From Micromonospora chersina (lineage in GTDB: Bacteria > Actinomycetota > Actinomycetes > Mycobacteriales > Micromonosporaceae): DNA of 64,000 nt. This document shows, piece by piece, positions 17,363-25,497 of the stretch. The DNA lies in NCBI RefSeq assembly GCF_900091475.1, contig NZ_FMIB01000002.1:5146001-5210000 (forward strand), in the 5' to 3' direction. The translations under genes and the position numbers were made by a program. Positions within the stretch are counted from its first letter, which is position 1, and every line of letters begins with the position of its first letter. The notes under the pieces were generated by a model, which had not been told where the DNA came from, did no database searches, and saw nothing but the letters and a program-made list of their open reading frames with translations.

Positions 17363-18406
17363 TTGTCCGACATTCTCGTGTCCGAGCAGTCCGCGCCGGG
17401 CGCCGACGGATCCGGCCGCCCCTCGGGCCGCCTGCTCGAGGTCGACGGCCTGCGGGTGGAGTTCCGCACCCGGGACGGTGTCGCCAAGGTCATCAACGGG
17501 GTGACGTACCACGTCGACGCGGGAGAGACCCTCGCCGTGCTCGGCGAGTCCGGCTCCGGCAAGAGCGTCACCGCGCAGACCATCATGGGCATCCTCGACA
17601 CCCCGCCCGGCTTCGTCACCGGTGGCCAGGTCCGCTTCCACGGCAAGGACATGCTCAAGATGTCCCCCGAGCAGCGGCGCCGGATCCGTGGTGAAGGCAT
17701 TGCGATGATCTTCCAGGACTCGCTCTCCGCCCTCAACCCGGTTTTCACCGTCGGCTTCCAGATCGCCGAGCAGTTCCGCATCCGGCGCGGCATGAGCCGC
17801 GCGGACGCCAAGAAGCGCGCGATCGAGATGCTCGACCAGGTCAAGATCCCGAACGCCAAGGGCCGGTACAGCAACTACCCGCACCAGTTCTCGGGTGGTA
17901 TGCGGCAGCGCGCCATGATCGCGATGTCGCTGGCGCTCGACCCCGAGGTGCTGATCGCCGACGAGCCGACCACCGCGCTGGACGTGACCGTGCAGGCCCA
18001 GATCATGGACCTGCTCGGCGAGCTCCAGCGGGAGCGGCAGATGGGCATGATCCTGATCACCCACGACCTCGGCGTGGTCGCCGACGTCGCGGACCGGATC
18101 GCGGTCATGTACGCCGGCCGGATCGTCGAGGAAGCCGACGTGTACGACCTGTACGCCAAGCCGGCGCACCCGTACACCCTCGGCCTGCTCAACTCGATCC
18201 CGCGGATGGACGAGAAGGGGCAGGAGCTCCGCACCATCAAGGGCCTCCCGCCGAACCTGATGAACATCCCGCCGGGCTGCGCCTTCAACCCGCGCTGCCC
18301 CATGGCGCAGCCGGTGTGCCGGGAGAACGTGCCCCCGCTGCTGCAGTTGGGCCGCGGCCGGGCCAGCGCCTGCCACTTCGCCGAGGAGCTCGTGAACCGT
18401 GACTGA
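17363..18406 (+). CDS. oligopeptide ABC transporter ATPase, OppD/DppD type (operon 1)
   Basis: The 347-residue ATPase has Walker A GESGSGKS (near residue 57), signature SGGMRQR, Walker [15 protein letters not shown] and the H-loop ITHDLGV. The C-terminal oligopeptide extension has the Cys motif CAFNPRCPMAQPVC characteristic of the Opp/Dpp D and F subunits. The start is TTG at 17363 with AGGGGA 6 bases upstream; no ATG or GTG gives a better N-terminus. Confidence 0.93.
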   Translation: MSDILVSEQSAPGADGSGRPSGRLLEVDGLRVEFRTRDGVAKVINGVTYHVDAGETLAVLGESGSGKSVTAQTIMGILDTPPGFVTGGQVRFHGKDMLKMSPEQRRRIRGEGIAMIFQDSLSALNPVFTVGFQIAEQFRIRRGMSRADAKKRAIEMLDQVKIPNAKGRYSNYPHQFSGGMRQRAMIAMSLALDPEVLIADEPTTALDVTVQAQIMDLLGELQRERQMGMILITHDLGVVADVADRIAVMYAGRIVEEADVYDLYAKPAHPYTLGLLNSIPRMDEKGQELRTIKGLPPNLMNIPPGCAFNPRCPMAQPVCRENVPPLLQLGRGRASACHFAEELVNRD

Positions 18407-19415
18407 GAACATCATCGAGGTCCGTGACCTGGTCAAGCACTACCCCGTGACCCGGGGTGTGGTGTTCAAGAAGACCATCGGTCACGTCAAGGCGGTCGAC
18501 GGCGTCTCCTTCGACCTGAAGGCCGGCGAGACGCTGGGCGTGGTCGGCGAGTCCGGCTGCGGCAAGTCGACGCTGGCCCGGGTGCTGATGAACCTGGAGA
18601 AGCCGACCGCCGGCCAGGTGCTCTACAAGGGCCAGGACATCTCCAAGCTCTCCGGCGGCGCGCTGCGGCGCCTGCGCCGGCAGATCCAGCTGGTGATGCA
18701 GGACCCGTACACCTCGCTGAACCCGCGCATGACGGTCGGTGACCTGATCGGCGAGCCGTTCGAGATCCACCCCGAGGTGGCCCCGAGGCGGTCCCGCCGG
18801 GACAAGGTCAAGGAGCTGCTCGACCTGGTCGGTCTCAACCCGGAGCACATCAACCGGTACCCGCACCAGTTCTCCGGCGGCCAGCGGCAGCGCATCGGCA
18901 TCGCCCGGGCGCTGGCCCTGCGGCCCGAGGTCATCGTCTGCGACGAGCCGGTGTCGGCCCTGGACGTGTCGATCCAGGCGCAGGTGATGAACCTGCTGGA
19001 GAAGCTCCAGGCCGAGTTCGGTCTCTCGTACGTCTTCATCGCCCACGACCTGTCGGTCGTGCGCCACCTGTCCGACCGGGTCGCCGTCATGTACCTGGGC
19101 AAGATGGTGGAGGTCGGCACCGAGGACGAGATCTACGAGCGGCCGACCCACCCGTACACCCAGGCGCTGCTGTCGGCGGTGCCGGTGCCGGACCCGACCG
19201 TGCGGGAGAGCAAGGCGATCATCCGGCTCCAGGGTGACGTCCCCTCGCCGGTCAGCCCGCCCTCGGGCTGCCGGTTCCGCACCCGGTGCTGGAAGGCGCA
19301 GGACATCTGCGCCCAGGAGGTGCCGCTGCTCCAGATCCGGCGGGGCTCGGATCACCCGAGCGCGTGCCACTTCGCGGAGAAGCGGGAGATCGTCGCCACC
19401 CACGAGGCGGCCTGA
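18399..19415 (+). CDS. oligopeptide ABC transporter ATPase, OppF/DppF type (operon 1)
   Basis: The 338-residue ATPase starts with the OppF-type [23 protein letters not shown]. It has Walker [10 protein letters not shown], signature SGGQRQR, Walker [15 protein letters not shown] and H-loop IAHDLSV. The C-terminal Cys motif [14 protein letters not shown] is present. Its GTG start overlaps the OppD-type gene by 8 bases. It is the last gene of the operon. Confidence 0.93.
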   Translation: MTENIIEVRDLVKHYPVTRGVVFKKTIGHVKAVDGVSFDLKAGETLGVVGESGCGKSTLARVLMNLEKPTAGQVLYKGQDISKLSGGALRRLRRQIQLVMQDPYTSLNPRMTVGDLIGEPFEIHPEVAPRRSRRDKVKELLDLVGLNPEHINRYPHQFSGGQRQRIGIARALALRPEVIVCDEPVSALDVSIQAQVMNLLEKLQAEFGLSYVFIAHDLSVVRHLSDRVAVMYLGKMVEVGTEDEIYERPTHPYTQALLSAVPVPDPTVRESKAIIRLQGDVPSPVSPPSGCRFRTRCWKAQDICAQEVPLLQIRRGSDHPSACHFAEKREIVATHEAA

Positions 19416-19425
19416 TCCACCCCGG

Positions 19426-19462
19426 ACCGCCTGCCGGCGTCACAGCGACGCCGGCAGGCGGT
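19426..19462. terminator. terminator hairpin after oligopeptide operon 1
   Basis: A perfect 16-bp stem (ACCGCCTGCCGGCGTC with its complement) closes an ACAGC loop. It lies between the convergent oppF-type and chorismate mutase genes and can serve both. Confidence 0.85.
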
Positions 19463-19497
19463 TCGTCGTATCCGGCGGCTGCCGCGCCGCCGGGCCC

Positions 19498-19851
19498 TCA
19501 CAGCGGCCCGCGGCCGGCGCGCAGCAGCAGGAGTGCGAGCTGGGTGCCGTCCGCGCCGAGCGCCTTGCGGAACCGCTCCAGGATCTCCCGTTCGCGGGAG
19601 AGCACGAGGCGGGTGCCGCCGGAGGCCATCCGGGTGGCCCCGACCTCCTGGGACAGCGCGGCCCGCTCCTGCCAGAGCGCGATGATCGTGCGGTCGATCT
19701 CGTCGATCCGCTCCCGGATCTCGCTGATCCGCTCGGCCGCCGCCGAGTCGCCGGTGCCGGTCCGGGCCGCCGCGGCCCCGGTCGGGTCACCGCCGGCGGG
19801 CCCGTCGTGCCGCGCCAGGCCGCCGCTGGACTCCACCACGTCAGTCATCAT
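19498..19851 (-). CDS. chorismate mutase, AroQ class II
   Basis: The 117-residue protein has an AroQ-type helical domain in its C-terminal 80 residues: RISEIRERIDEIDRTIIALW, then RAALSQEVGATR and REREILERFRKALG. Chorismate mutase converts chorismate to prephenate, the branch point to Phe and Tyr. The N-terminal 35 residues are low-complexity. The start is ATG 19851 or 19848; GAGGGG lies 7 bases upstream of the first. A leader peptide rich in Phe and Tyr codons and an intrinsic terminator lie directly upstream on the same strand, so expression is probably set by attenuation. Confidence 0.88.
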   Translation of the reverse strand: MMTDVVESSGGLARHDGPAGGDPTGAAAARTGTGDSAAAERISEIRERIDEIDRTIIALWQERAALSQEVGATRMASGGTRLVLSREREILERFRKALGADGTQLALLLLRAGRGPL

Positions 19852-19899
19852 CGTCGTACCCCTCGGGGTCTCGGGCCCGGTACCCGGATCCCGGGACGG

Positions 19900-19932
19900 A
19901 AAAGCCCCGGGCTCCAGGAGCCCGGGGCTTTT
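19900..19932 (-). terminator. attenuator terminator in the chorismate mutase leader
   Basis: A perfect 15-bp stem (AAAAGCCCCGGGCTC with its complement) has a 3-base loop and ends in TTTT on the minus strand. It lies 13 bases after the leader-peptide stop and 48 bases before the chorismate mutase start. On the plus strand nothing lies between here and the upstream terminator at 19426-19462, so it has no plus-strand gene to end. A 7-bp alternative pairing, CCGGGAG at 19977-19971 with CTCCTGG at 19920-19914, could open the terminator stem. Confidence 0.85.
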
Positions 19933-19945
19933 CGTAGGTCTGTGA

Positions 19946-20011
19946 TCAGGCGCGACCCACGGCTGCCGGACTCCCGGTGCCGTAGTAAAAGTAGAAGCGC
20001 TGACCGAACAC
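19946..20011 (-). CDS. Phe/Tyr-rich attenuator leader peptide
   Basis: A 21-codon open frame starts with GTG at 20011, contains the core FGQRFYFYYG, and ends with TGA at 19948-19946. Three Phe and three Tyr codons fall within nine codons, in a small gene just before a terminator and chorismate mutase, as expected for control by Phe and Tyr supply. There is no ribosome-binding site, but a -10 box lies 7 bases before the GTG, so the transcript would begin at the start codon and be read as leaderless mRNA. Ribosome stalling at FYFYY is inferred, not shown. Confidence 0.8.
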   Translation of the reverse strand: MFGQRFYFYYGTGSPAAVGRA

Positions 20012-20048
20012 GCCGTCGAGTATGCCGACCCGCGGGGCGGGGGCGCAA
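20012..20048 (-). promoter_or_regulatory. promoter of the chorismate mutase leader
   Basis: Reading the minus strand: TTGCGC (20048-20043), an 18-base spacer, CATACT (20024-20019), then 7 bases to the GTG of the leader peptide. Spacing is right for a housekeeping sigma factor and gives a leaderless leader-peptide transcript. Confidence 0.65.
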
Positions 20049-20126
20049 GGAAACCCGCCAACAGGTGGGACGTGACGCCTTCGTCTCGTCGGGGCCGCGT
20101 GGGCGGGAAGTGTCCGGCTGTCGGCA

Positions 20127-20132
20127 TAGACT
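20127..20132 (+). promoter_or_regulatory. -10 element for the UvrD-type helicase
   Basis: TAGACT lies 9 bases before the ATG at 20142, and no Shine-Dalgarno sequence is present, so a near-leaderless transcript is likely. Confidence 0.45.
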
Positions 20133-20141
20133 CGCCGTGCG

Positions 20142-22541
20142 ATGCATCCTCTCTTCGACATCCCCGCGTCCCCGCCCGCGCCGGAGCCCCGGCCGACCCC
20201 GCCGCACCGGCCCGGGGGTCGGCACGCGGACCCGCAGGCACTCCTCGCCGGCCTGAACGGCCCCCAGCGGGACGCGGTGACCCACGCCGGTTCCCCGCTG
20301 CTCATCGTCGCCGGCGCCGGCTCCGGCAAGACCCGGGTGCTGACCAACCGGATCGCCTACCTGCTCGGCGCGCGGGACGTCCACCCCGGCGAGATCATCG
20401 CGATCACCTTCACCAACAAGGCCGCCGGCGAGATGAAGGAACGGGTGGCCGCGCTCGTCGGCCCGCGTGCCCGGTTGATGTGGGTCTCGACCTTCCACTC
20501 GGCCTGCGTCCGGATCCTGCGCGCCGAGCACGAGCACGCCGGCCTGAAGTCCACCTTCTCGATCTACGACGCGGACGACTCCCGCCGGCTCATGCAGATG
20601 GTCGCCCGGGAGCTCGACCTGGACCCGAAGCGCTACCCGGCGCGCGGCCTGGCCGCCCAGGTCTCCAACCTGAAGAACGAGCTGGTCGACCCGGAGGAGT
20701 TCGCCGGCCGGGCCAAGGGCCCCAACGAGCGGGCGCTGGCCGAGGCGTACACGCTCTACCAGCGGCGGCTGCGCGAGGCGCACGCGCTGGACTTCGACGA
20801 CCTCATCATGACGACGGTGCACCTGCTCCAGTCGCACCCGCACGTCGCGGAGAGCTACCGGCGCCGGTTCCGGCACGTGCTTGTCGACGAGTACCAGGAC
20901 ACCAACCACGCCCAGTACGTGCTGATCAAGGAGCTGGTCTCCGGCACGGAGGGCATCCCGCCGGCCGAGCTCTGCGTGGTCGGAGACGCCGACCAGTCGA
21001 TCTACGCGTTCCGCGGCGCCACCATCCGCAACATCCTGGAGTTCGAGCGGGACTTCACCGACGCGCGGACGATCCTGCTGGAGCAGAACTACCGCTCCAC
21101 CCAGACCATCCTCAACGCCGCCAACGCGGTGATCGACCGGAACACCTCCCGCAAGCCCAAGCGGCTGTGGAGCGACGCCGGGGCCGGCGAGCAGATCGTC
21201 GGCTACGTGGCCGACACCGAGCACGCCGAGGCGGACTGGGTGGCCCGGGAGATCGACCGGCTGGTCGACGCGGGCGACACCCGCCCGGGCGACGTGGCCG
21301 TGTTCTACCGCACCAACGCCATGTCCCGGGTCTTCGAGGAGGTGTTCATCCGGGTCGGCCTGCCCTACAAGGTGGTCGGCGGGGTGCGCTTCTACGAGCG
21401 CAAGGAGGTCCGCGACGCGCTGGCCTACCTGCGCGCCGTTGTCAACGACGACGACACGGTCAGCCTGCGGCGGATCCTCAACACCCCGCGCCGGGGCATC
21501 GGGGAGCGGGCCGAGGCGTGCGTCGAGGCGCTGGCCGGCCGCGACCGGATCTCCTTCGGCGCGGCGCTGCGCCGGGCCAAGGACGCCCCGGGCATCTCCA
21601 CCCGGGCCGCCAACGGCATCGCCGAGTTCGTCGCGCTGCTCGACGACGCGCGCGAGCTGGCCGCCACCGGCACCCCGGAGGAGGTGCTGGAGGCCGTGCT
21701 GACCCGCTCGGGCTACCTGGCCGAGCTGGAGGAGAGCCTCGACCCGCAGGACGCCGGCCGGGTGGACAACCTCCAGGAACTGGTGAGCGTCGCCCGGGAG
21801 TACACCGAGCGGATCGAGGCGCTGGGCGAGGAGGACGAGCGGGCCACCCTGGCCGGCTTCCTGGAGCAGGTGGCGCTGGTCGCCGACGCCGACCAGATCC
21901 CCGCCGACGACCCGGACCACCAGGGTGTCGTGACCCTCATGACCCTGCACACCGCCAAGGGGCTGGAGTTCCCGGTGGTGTTCCTCAGCGGCCTGGAGGA
22001 CGGCGTCTTCCCGCACCTGCGCTCGCTGGGCGACACCCGCGAGCTGGAGGAGGAGCGGCGGCTGGCGTACGTGGGCATCACCCGGGCCCGGCAGCGCCTC
22101 TACCTGTCCCGGGCGGTCACCCGCTCGGCGTGGGGCGCGCCGGCCTACAACCCGCCGTCGCGCTTCCTGGAGGAGCTACCGACCGAGCTGGTCCGCTGGG
22201 AGCGCACCGAGGGGTCGTACACCTCGTGGGCCGGTGGGGGCGGCGGCGTCGGCGGCCGGGCGGACCGGGTGCCCGGCGGGCGCGGCGGCTTCACCGGGGG
22301 CACGCCCAAGGCGACCCAGCTCGCCAAGCGGCTCGGGGTCGACGCCAGCCGGCTGGCCACCGCCAGCGAGCTGAAGCAGGCCCCCAAGGTCTCGGTGGGC
22401 GACCGGGTCAACCACCAGCGCTACGGCCTCGGCCGGGTGCTGGCGGTCGAGGGGCACGGGCCGGGCGCCCGTGCGCAGATCGACTTCGGCGACCAGACCA
22501 TGTGGCTGGTCCTCCGGCACGCCCCGATCGACAAGCTCTGA
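20142..22541 (+). CDS. pcrA: UvrD/PcrA-type ATP-dependent DNA helicase
   Basis: The 799-residue superfamily 1A 3'-5' helicase has motif I GAGSGKTRVL (near residue 55), motif Ia ITFTNKAAGEMKER, motif II LVDEYQDTNHAQY and motif III VVGDADQSIYAFRGA. Motif IV is LEQNYRSTQ, motif V LMTLHTAKGLEFPVVFL and motif VI YVGITRARQRL. A C-terminal Tudor-like module (VGDRVNHQRYGLGRVLAVEG) of the type that binds RNA polymerase in PcrA/UvrD is present. The protein acts in nucleotide excision repair, replication and transcription conflicts. The first 35 residues are a Pro-rich, actinobacterial-style extension. Confidence 0.95.
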   Translation: MHPLFDIPASPPAPEPRPTPPHRPGGRHADPQALLAGLNGPQRDAVTHAGSPLLIVAGAGSGKTRVLTNRIAYLLGARDVHPGEIIAITFTNKAAGEMKERVAALVGPRARLMWVSTFHSACVRILRAEHEHAGLKSTFSIYDADDSRRLMQMVARELDLDPKRYPARGLAAQVSNLKNELVDPEEFAGRAKGPNERALAEAYTLYQRRLREAHALDFDDLIMTTVHLLQSHPHVAESYRRRFRHVLVDEYQDTNHAQYVLIKELVSGTEGIPPAELCVVGDADQSIYAFRGATIRNILEFERDFTDARTILLEQNYRSTQTILNAANAVIDRNTSRKPKRLWSDAGAGEQIVGYVADTEHAEADWVAREIDRLVDAGDTRPGDVAVFYRTNAMSRVFEEVFIRVGLPYKVVGGVRFYERKEVRDALAYLRAVVNDDDTVSLRRILNTPRRGIGERAEACVEALAGRDRISFGAALRRAKDAPGISTRAANGIAEFVALLDDARELAATGTPEEVLEAVLTRSGYLAELEESLDPQDAGRVDNLQELVSVAREYTERIEALGEEDERATLAGFLEQVALVADADQIPADDPDHQGVVTLMTLHTAKGLEFPVVFLSGLEDGVFPHLRSLGDTRELEEERRLAYVGITRARQRLYLSRAVTRSAWGAPAYNPPSRFLEELPTELVRWERTEGSYTSWAGGGGGVGGRADRVPGGRGGFTGGTPKATQLAKRLGVDASRLATASELKQAPKVSVGDRVNHQRYGLGRVLAVEGHGPGARAQIDFGDQTMWLVLRHAPIDKL

Positions 22542-22550
22542 GCCGAGTGA

Positions 22551-22581
22551 GGCCCGGTCCGGCGATGTGCCGGACCGGGCC
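22551..22581. terminator. terminator hairpin between pcrA and M23 peptidase
   Basis: A perfect 13-bp stem (GGCCCGGTCCGGC with its complement) closes a 5-base loop between convergent genes. Confidence 0.8.
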
Positions 22582-22601
22582 CCTCCCTCGTGCCGTGGCC
22601 G

Positions 22602-23378
22602 TCAGCAGGCCACGTCGATGCCCCGGGCGCGCAGGAACGGCGCCGGGTCGATCTGGTTCCACATGGCGCCCTTGTGCACCTCGAAGTGCAGGTGCGGGCC
22701 GGTGGAGTCGCCGGTGGAGCCCTCGTACCCGATGACCTGACCGGCCGTCACCCTGTCGCCGACGCTGACGATCAGCCGGCTCTGGTGGGCGTAGTGGGTC
22801 AGGTAGCCGTTGCCGTGGTCGACGAAGACGGAGTTGCCGTAGCCGTCGCCGGCGTTGCCGGCCTTGACCACGGTGCCCGCCGCGGCGGCGTGGATCGGGG
22901 TGCCGGCCGGCATGGCGAAGTCGATGCCGGCGTGCAGGGTGCCCCACCGCTGCCCGAAGCAGGAGGTGATCTCGGCGCCCTTCATGGGGATGACCCAGGC
23001 CGGCTTCGGCTTGGTGGTCTTCTTCGGCTTGGGGGCGGTCCTCGTCGGCTTCGGGCTGGCCGTGCTCGGGCTCGGCGACGGGCTGGCCGGGGTGGCCGAG
23101 GGGGTGACCGGGGCGGTCGACTCGCGGGTCGAGCGGTCGGCGCGGGCGGCGGCCTCAGCGCGCGCCTGGGCGTCGAAGTCGACGGCGGCGGGGGTCGGGG
23201 TGCCGTGGTCGACGGTGGCGACGGAAACACCGCCGACGCCGAGGCCCAGCAGGGCCACCGCGCCGACGACGACATATGCGGTACGCCGGACGGGGCGCTG
23301 GCGCCGGTGCCGGGCGGGAGCGTTGTCCGGGGTGTTCTCGTTCTGGATGGAGCTGTCTTCCTGCACGGAAACCTTCAT
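22602..23378 (-). CDS. M23-family (LytM) metallopeptidase, membrane-anchored
   Basis: The 258-residue protein has a cytosolic basic stretch, one membrane segment near residues 33-55 (TAYVVVGAVALLGLGVGGVS), a Ser/Thr/Pro/Lys-rich linker to about residue 125, and a C-terminal peptidase domain. The zinc ligands are His and Asp in HAGIDFAMPAGTP and His in THYAHQSR and HLHFEVHKG. It should cut peptidoglycan cross-bridges outside the cell. The second M23 gene lies immediately upstream in the same direction but has its own terminator, so the two are separate transcription units. Confidence 0.9.
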   Translation of the reverse strand: MKVSVQEDSSIQNENTPDNAPARHRRQRPVRRTAYVVVGAVALLGLGVGGVSVATVDHGTPTPAAVDFDAQARAEAAARADRSTRESTAPVTPSATPASPSPSPSTASPKPTRTAPKPKKTTKPKPAWVIPMKGAEITSCFGQRWGTLHAGIDFAMPAGTPIHAAAAGTVVKAGNAGDGYGNSVFVDHGNGYLTHYAHQSRLIVSVGDRVTAGQVIGYEGSTGDSTGPHLHFEVHKGAMWNQIDPAPFLRARGIDVAC

Positions 23379-23515
23379 CAGTCGAGGGGCACGTGACCTC
23401 GAAATACTGGTGTCGGCCGGCAGGTCGCCGGGTACGGGGCTCCGGGGAGTCGGTGGGGCCGCTGACGGTGCCTGTCCGGGTTTGTTCTGACTTGACCGGT
23501 TTGCGGCGGTAAACG

Positions 23516-23544
23516 ATCATGGCGAGCTGTGGTACCGGCCACAA
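23516..23544 (-). promoter_or_regulatory. candidate promoter of the first M23 peptidase gene
   Basis: On the minus strand TTGTGG (23544-23539), a 17-base spacer and CATGAT (23521-23516) predict a start near 23509 and a leader of about 130 bases. I could not match that leader to a known riboswitch. Confidence 0.45.
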
Positions 23545-23577
23545 TCGTCGATGTGACCCGGCAGACTTTGGCGCAGA

Positions 23578-23609
23578 CAAAACCGCCCGGATCGACTGAT
23601 CCGGGCGGT
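23578..23609 (-). terminator. intrinsic terminator of the second M23 peptidase gene
   Basis: An 11-bp perfect stem (ACCGCCCGGAT with its complement) and 6-base loop are followed on the minus strand by TTTTGT. It lies 20 bases after the stop at 23629. Confidence 0.88.
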
Positions 23610-23628
23610 CAACGGGCGATACGCAGCG

Positions 23629-24342
23629 TCAGGACGCGGCTACCTCGCTGTAGATTGCCTCGACTTCGAGCTGGATGTCCACTCCGCGCTCCTTGAGCCA
23701 CGGCACCGGGTCGAGCGGCTGGCCGTTGACATGGATCTCCAGGTGCAGGTGCGAGCCGTAGGAGTGGCCGGTGTTGCCGACCAGGCCGAGCTGGTCGCCC
23801 GCCTTCACCTGCTGGCCCTCCTTGACGGTCACCGCCGAGGAGTGGCCGTAGATGGCCTCGCTGCCGTCCGCGTGCCGGACGATCACCGCGTAGCCGTAGC
23901 CACCGAACCAGCCGGCCTTGGTGACCTGGCCGTCGTGGATCGCGCGGTAGGGCGTGCCCTCCGGGGCGACCAGGTCGATGCCGGTGTGCAGCTTGCCCCA
24001 GCGCATGCCGTAGGGCGACTGGAAGTCGTAGCCGTGCAGGGGGAGCAGCCAGGTGTCCTGCTCGGTGGCGGTCTTGCCGCCGGCGCGGTCGTCACGGGTG
24101 GCGCGGTTCGCGCTGTCGGCCCGGGCCGCGGCGTCCTGGCTGGTGATCGAGGCCTGCTTGAGCTCGTCGAGGACCGACGGGCTGACGCTCTTGGCGTCGG
24201 GGAGGGCGTTCGCGCCGAGGGCGACGATGCCGGCGCCCACGAAGGCGGTGGTCACGACCGCGGCGTAGCGGCTCCGCGGGGGGGTGGGTACGCGGCGGCG
24301 GCCGCGATATCTATCGGGCTCAGACGACAGGCGCTGGCGCAC
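23629..24342 (-). CDS. M23-family (LytM) metallopeptidase
   Basis: The 237-residue protein has a basic N-terminus, a membrane segment near residues 28-50 (AAVVTTAFVGAGIVALGANA), a short coiled-coil-like Ala-rich linker and a C-terminal M23 domain. The Zn residues lie in HTGIDLVAPEGTP, IYGHSSAV and HLHLEIHVNG. GTG 24342 is chosen because GGAGGG lies 5 bases upstream. Its linker is half the length of that in the neighbouring peptidase and lacks the Ser/Thr/Pro-rich repeats. It probably remodels peptidoglycan from the outer membrane face. Confidence 0.9.
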   Translation of the reverse strand: MRQRLSSEPDRYRGRRRVPTPPRSRYAAVVTTAFVGAGIVALGANALPDAKSVSPSVLDELKQASITSQDAAARADSANRATRDDRAGGKTATEQDTWLLPLHGYDFQSPYGMRWGKLHTGIDLVAPEGTPYRAIHDGQVTKAGWFGGYGYAVIVRHADGSEAIYGHSSAVTVKEGQQVKAGDQLGLVGNTGHSYGSHLHLEIHVNGQPLDPVPWLKERGVDIQLEVEAIYSEVAAS

Positions 24343-24728
24343 GCACACCCTCCGTTGTCGGGGATCCGATGCGACTCCGGACCGTTCGGTGAAGCTCGGT
24401 CGAACCTCCGGTGTCGCGTCGTCACCCGTCCGTGGACCTGATGACAACCGTGGACACGTTAGCCAACCGCCACTCCTGTCACAAGCCGAAGCGCCGAATT
24501 GGCGTTTCGTTCTGTCCGTTTCCATCCGCTCTTGTCATAGCTCGTGCCCCCGGTCGGGTGGCCCCGCAACTGCCCGTTCGTCGCGGACAGTGACCGATCG
24601 GCGGAGGTGTCCGGCTTCCCGCGAACAGGGTGGGGCGGTAAGGCGCAGCCCGGGTTTCCGGCCCCGGGCGGGGCGGGTTACCGTTCGTTCAGGTCAGGAG
24701 TGCCGGAGCCGGTGAAAGGTGTGCGCTG
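24343..24728. other. 386-bp divergent intergenic region
   Basis: No gene is seen. It carries the minus-strand promoter of the M23 gene (listed separately) and, on the plus strand, TTTCCG (24655-24660) 18 bases before TACCGT (24679-24684), a weak promoter candidate for the B12-binding subunit gene. The patch at 24455-24540 is clearly less GC-rich than the coding DNA around it. Confidence 0.45.
24456..24484 (-). promoter_or_regulatory. promoter of the second M23 peptidase gene
   Basis: On the minus strand TTGTGA (24484-24479), a 17-base spacer and TAACGT (24461-24456) give a good housekeeping-sigma match. The predicted start is near 24449, which leaves a leader of about 107 bases. Confidence 0.65.
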
Positions 24729-25133
24729 ATGAGCTCTCGTATCCGGGTCGTCGTCGCGAAGCCCGGCCTGGACGGCCACGACCGAGGCGCGAAGGTCGTC
24801 GCCCGTGCCCTGCGTGACGCGGGCATGGAGGTCATCTACACCGGCCTGCACCAGACCCCGGAGCAGATCGTGGAGACCGCGATCCAGGAGGACGCCGACG
24901 CGGTCGGCCTCTCGGTGCTGTCCGGCGCGCACATGACCCTCTTCAAGCGGGTCCTCGAACTGCTCGCCGAGCGCGACGCTGCCGACATCGTGGTCTTCGG
25001 CGGCGGCATCATCCCGGACGCCGACATCCCGGAACTCCAGCGGCTCGGCGTCGCCAAGATCTTCACCCCCGGCGCCACCACGCAGTCGATCGTGGAGTGG
25101 GTCCGGGAGAACGTCGCCCAGCCGGTCGCCTGA
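24729..25133 (+). CDS. stand-alone cobalamin-binding subunit of an acyl-CoA mutase
   Basis: The 134-residue protein is a complete B12-binding domain with the DxHxxG motif in [13 protein letters not shown] (the axial His ligand), SVLSGAH and [11 protein letters not shown]. This size and sequence type is that of small subunits of two-component mutases such as isobutyryl-CoA or methylmalonyl-CoA mutase, where the substrate-binding subunit is a separate polypeptide. No large subunit is encoded in this window, so the partner and substrate stay open. It has its own hairpin after the stop and appears monocistronic. Confidence 0.88.
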   Translation: MSSRIRVVVAKPGLDGHDRGAKVVARALRDAGMEVIYTGLHQTPEQIVETAIQEDADAVGLSVLSGAHMTLFKRVLELLAERDAADIVVFGGGIIPDADIPELQRLGVAKIFTPGATTQSIVEWVRENVAQPVA

Positions 25134-25497
25134 CCCGCGGGTCGCCACGTGCCGGCCCGAGGTGGGCGGATCGCCGGTGTGCGGACAGGGGGAGGGGCCG
25201 GACGCACCCCTCACACGCCCGGCCCCTCTATGCACGATGCCCCGCCGCCACCCCTCGACCGACAGGGCATCGGCCGCTCCCGTCGTCGCGCCTGACCAGC
25301 GCTCCGACATCAGACTCAACGACGCCCCCAACAGGGGGTTACGCCTGTTCCACAACATCCCCCGGACGGCTGACGGCCCGCGTCCCGGACACCTCGGACG
25401 GGCCGCTTTCCAGGGACCTCGCGGTGTGGGCCCGGGTCGTATCGTGTGCCTGCCCGGACCGCGTCCCGCGGTCGACGACCCCCGCCGGGAGCCCGCC
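25134..25497 (+). other. 364-bp intergenic region with terminator hairpin
   Basis: A hairpin at 25192-25228 (10-bp stem GAGGGGCCGG/CCGGCCCCTC, 17-base loop) probably ends the mutase subunit transcript. The rest lacks codon structure I trust. TATCGT at 25440-25445 is a possible -10 for the following gene. Confidence 0.4.

Noticed and set aside
19900..19932. Reading the hairpin as a plain terminator of a plus-strand gene
   Set aside because: The plus-strand operon already ends at the hairpin at 19426-19462, and nothing on the plus strand lies between. The leader-peptide context on the minus strand explains it better.
23379..24728. Possible c-di-AMP (ydaO-type) riboswitch upstream of the M23 peptidase genes
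   Set aside because: Cell-wall hydrolase genes of actinobacteria often carry one, so I looked for the conserved core in both leaders. I could not find it; promoters and plain leaders explain the sequence.
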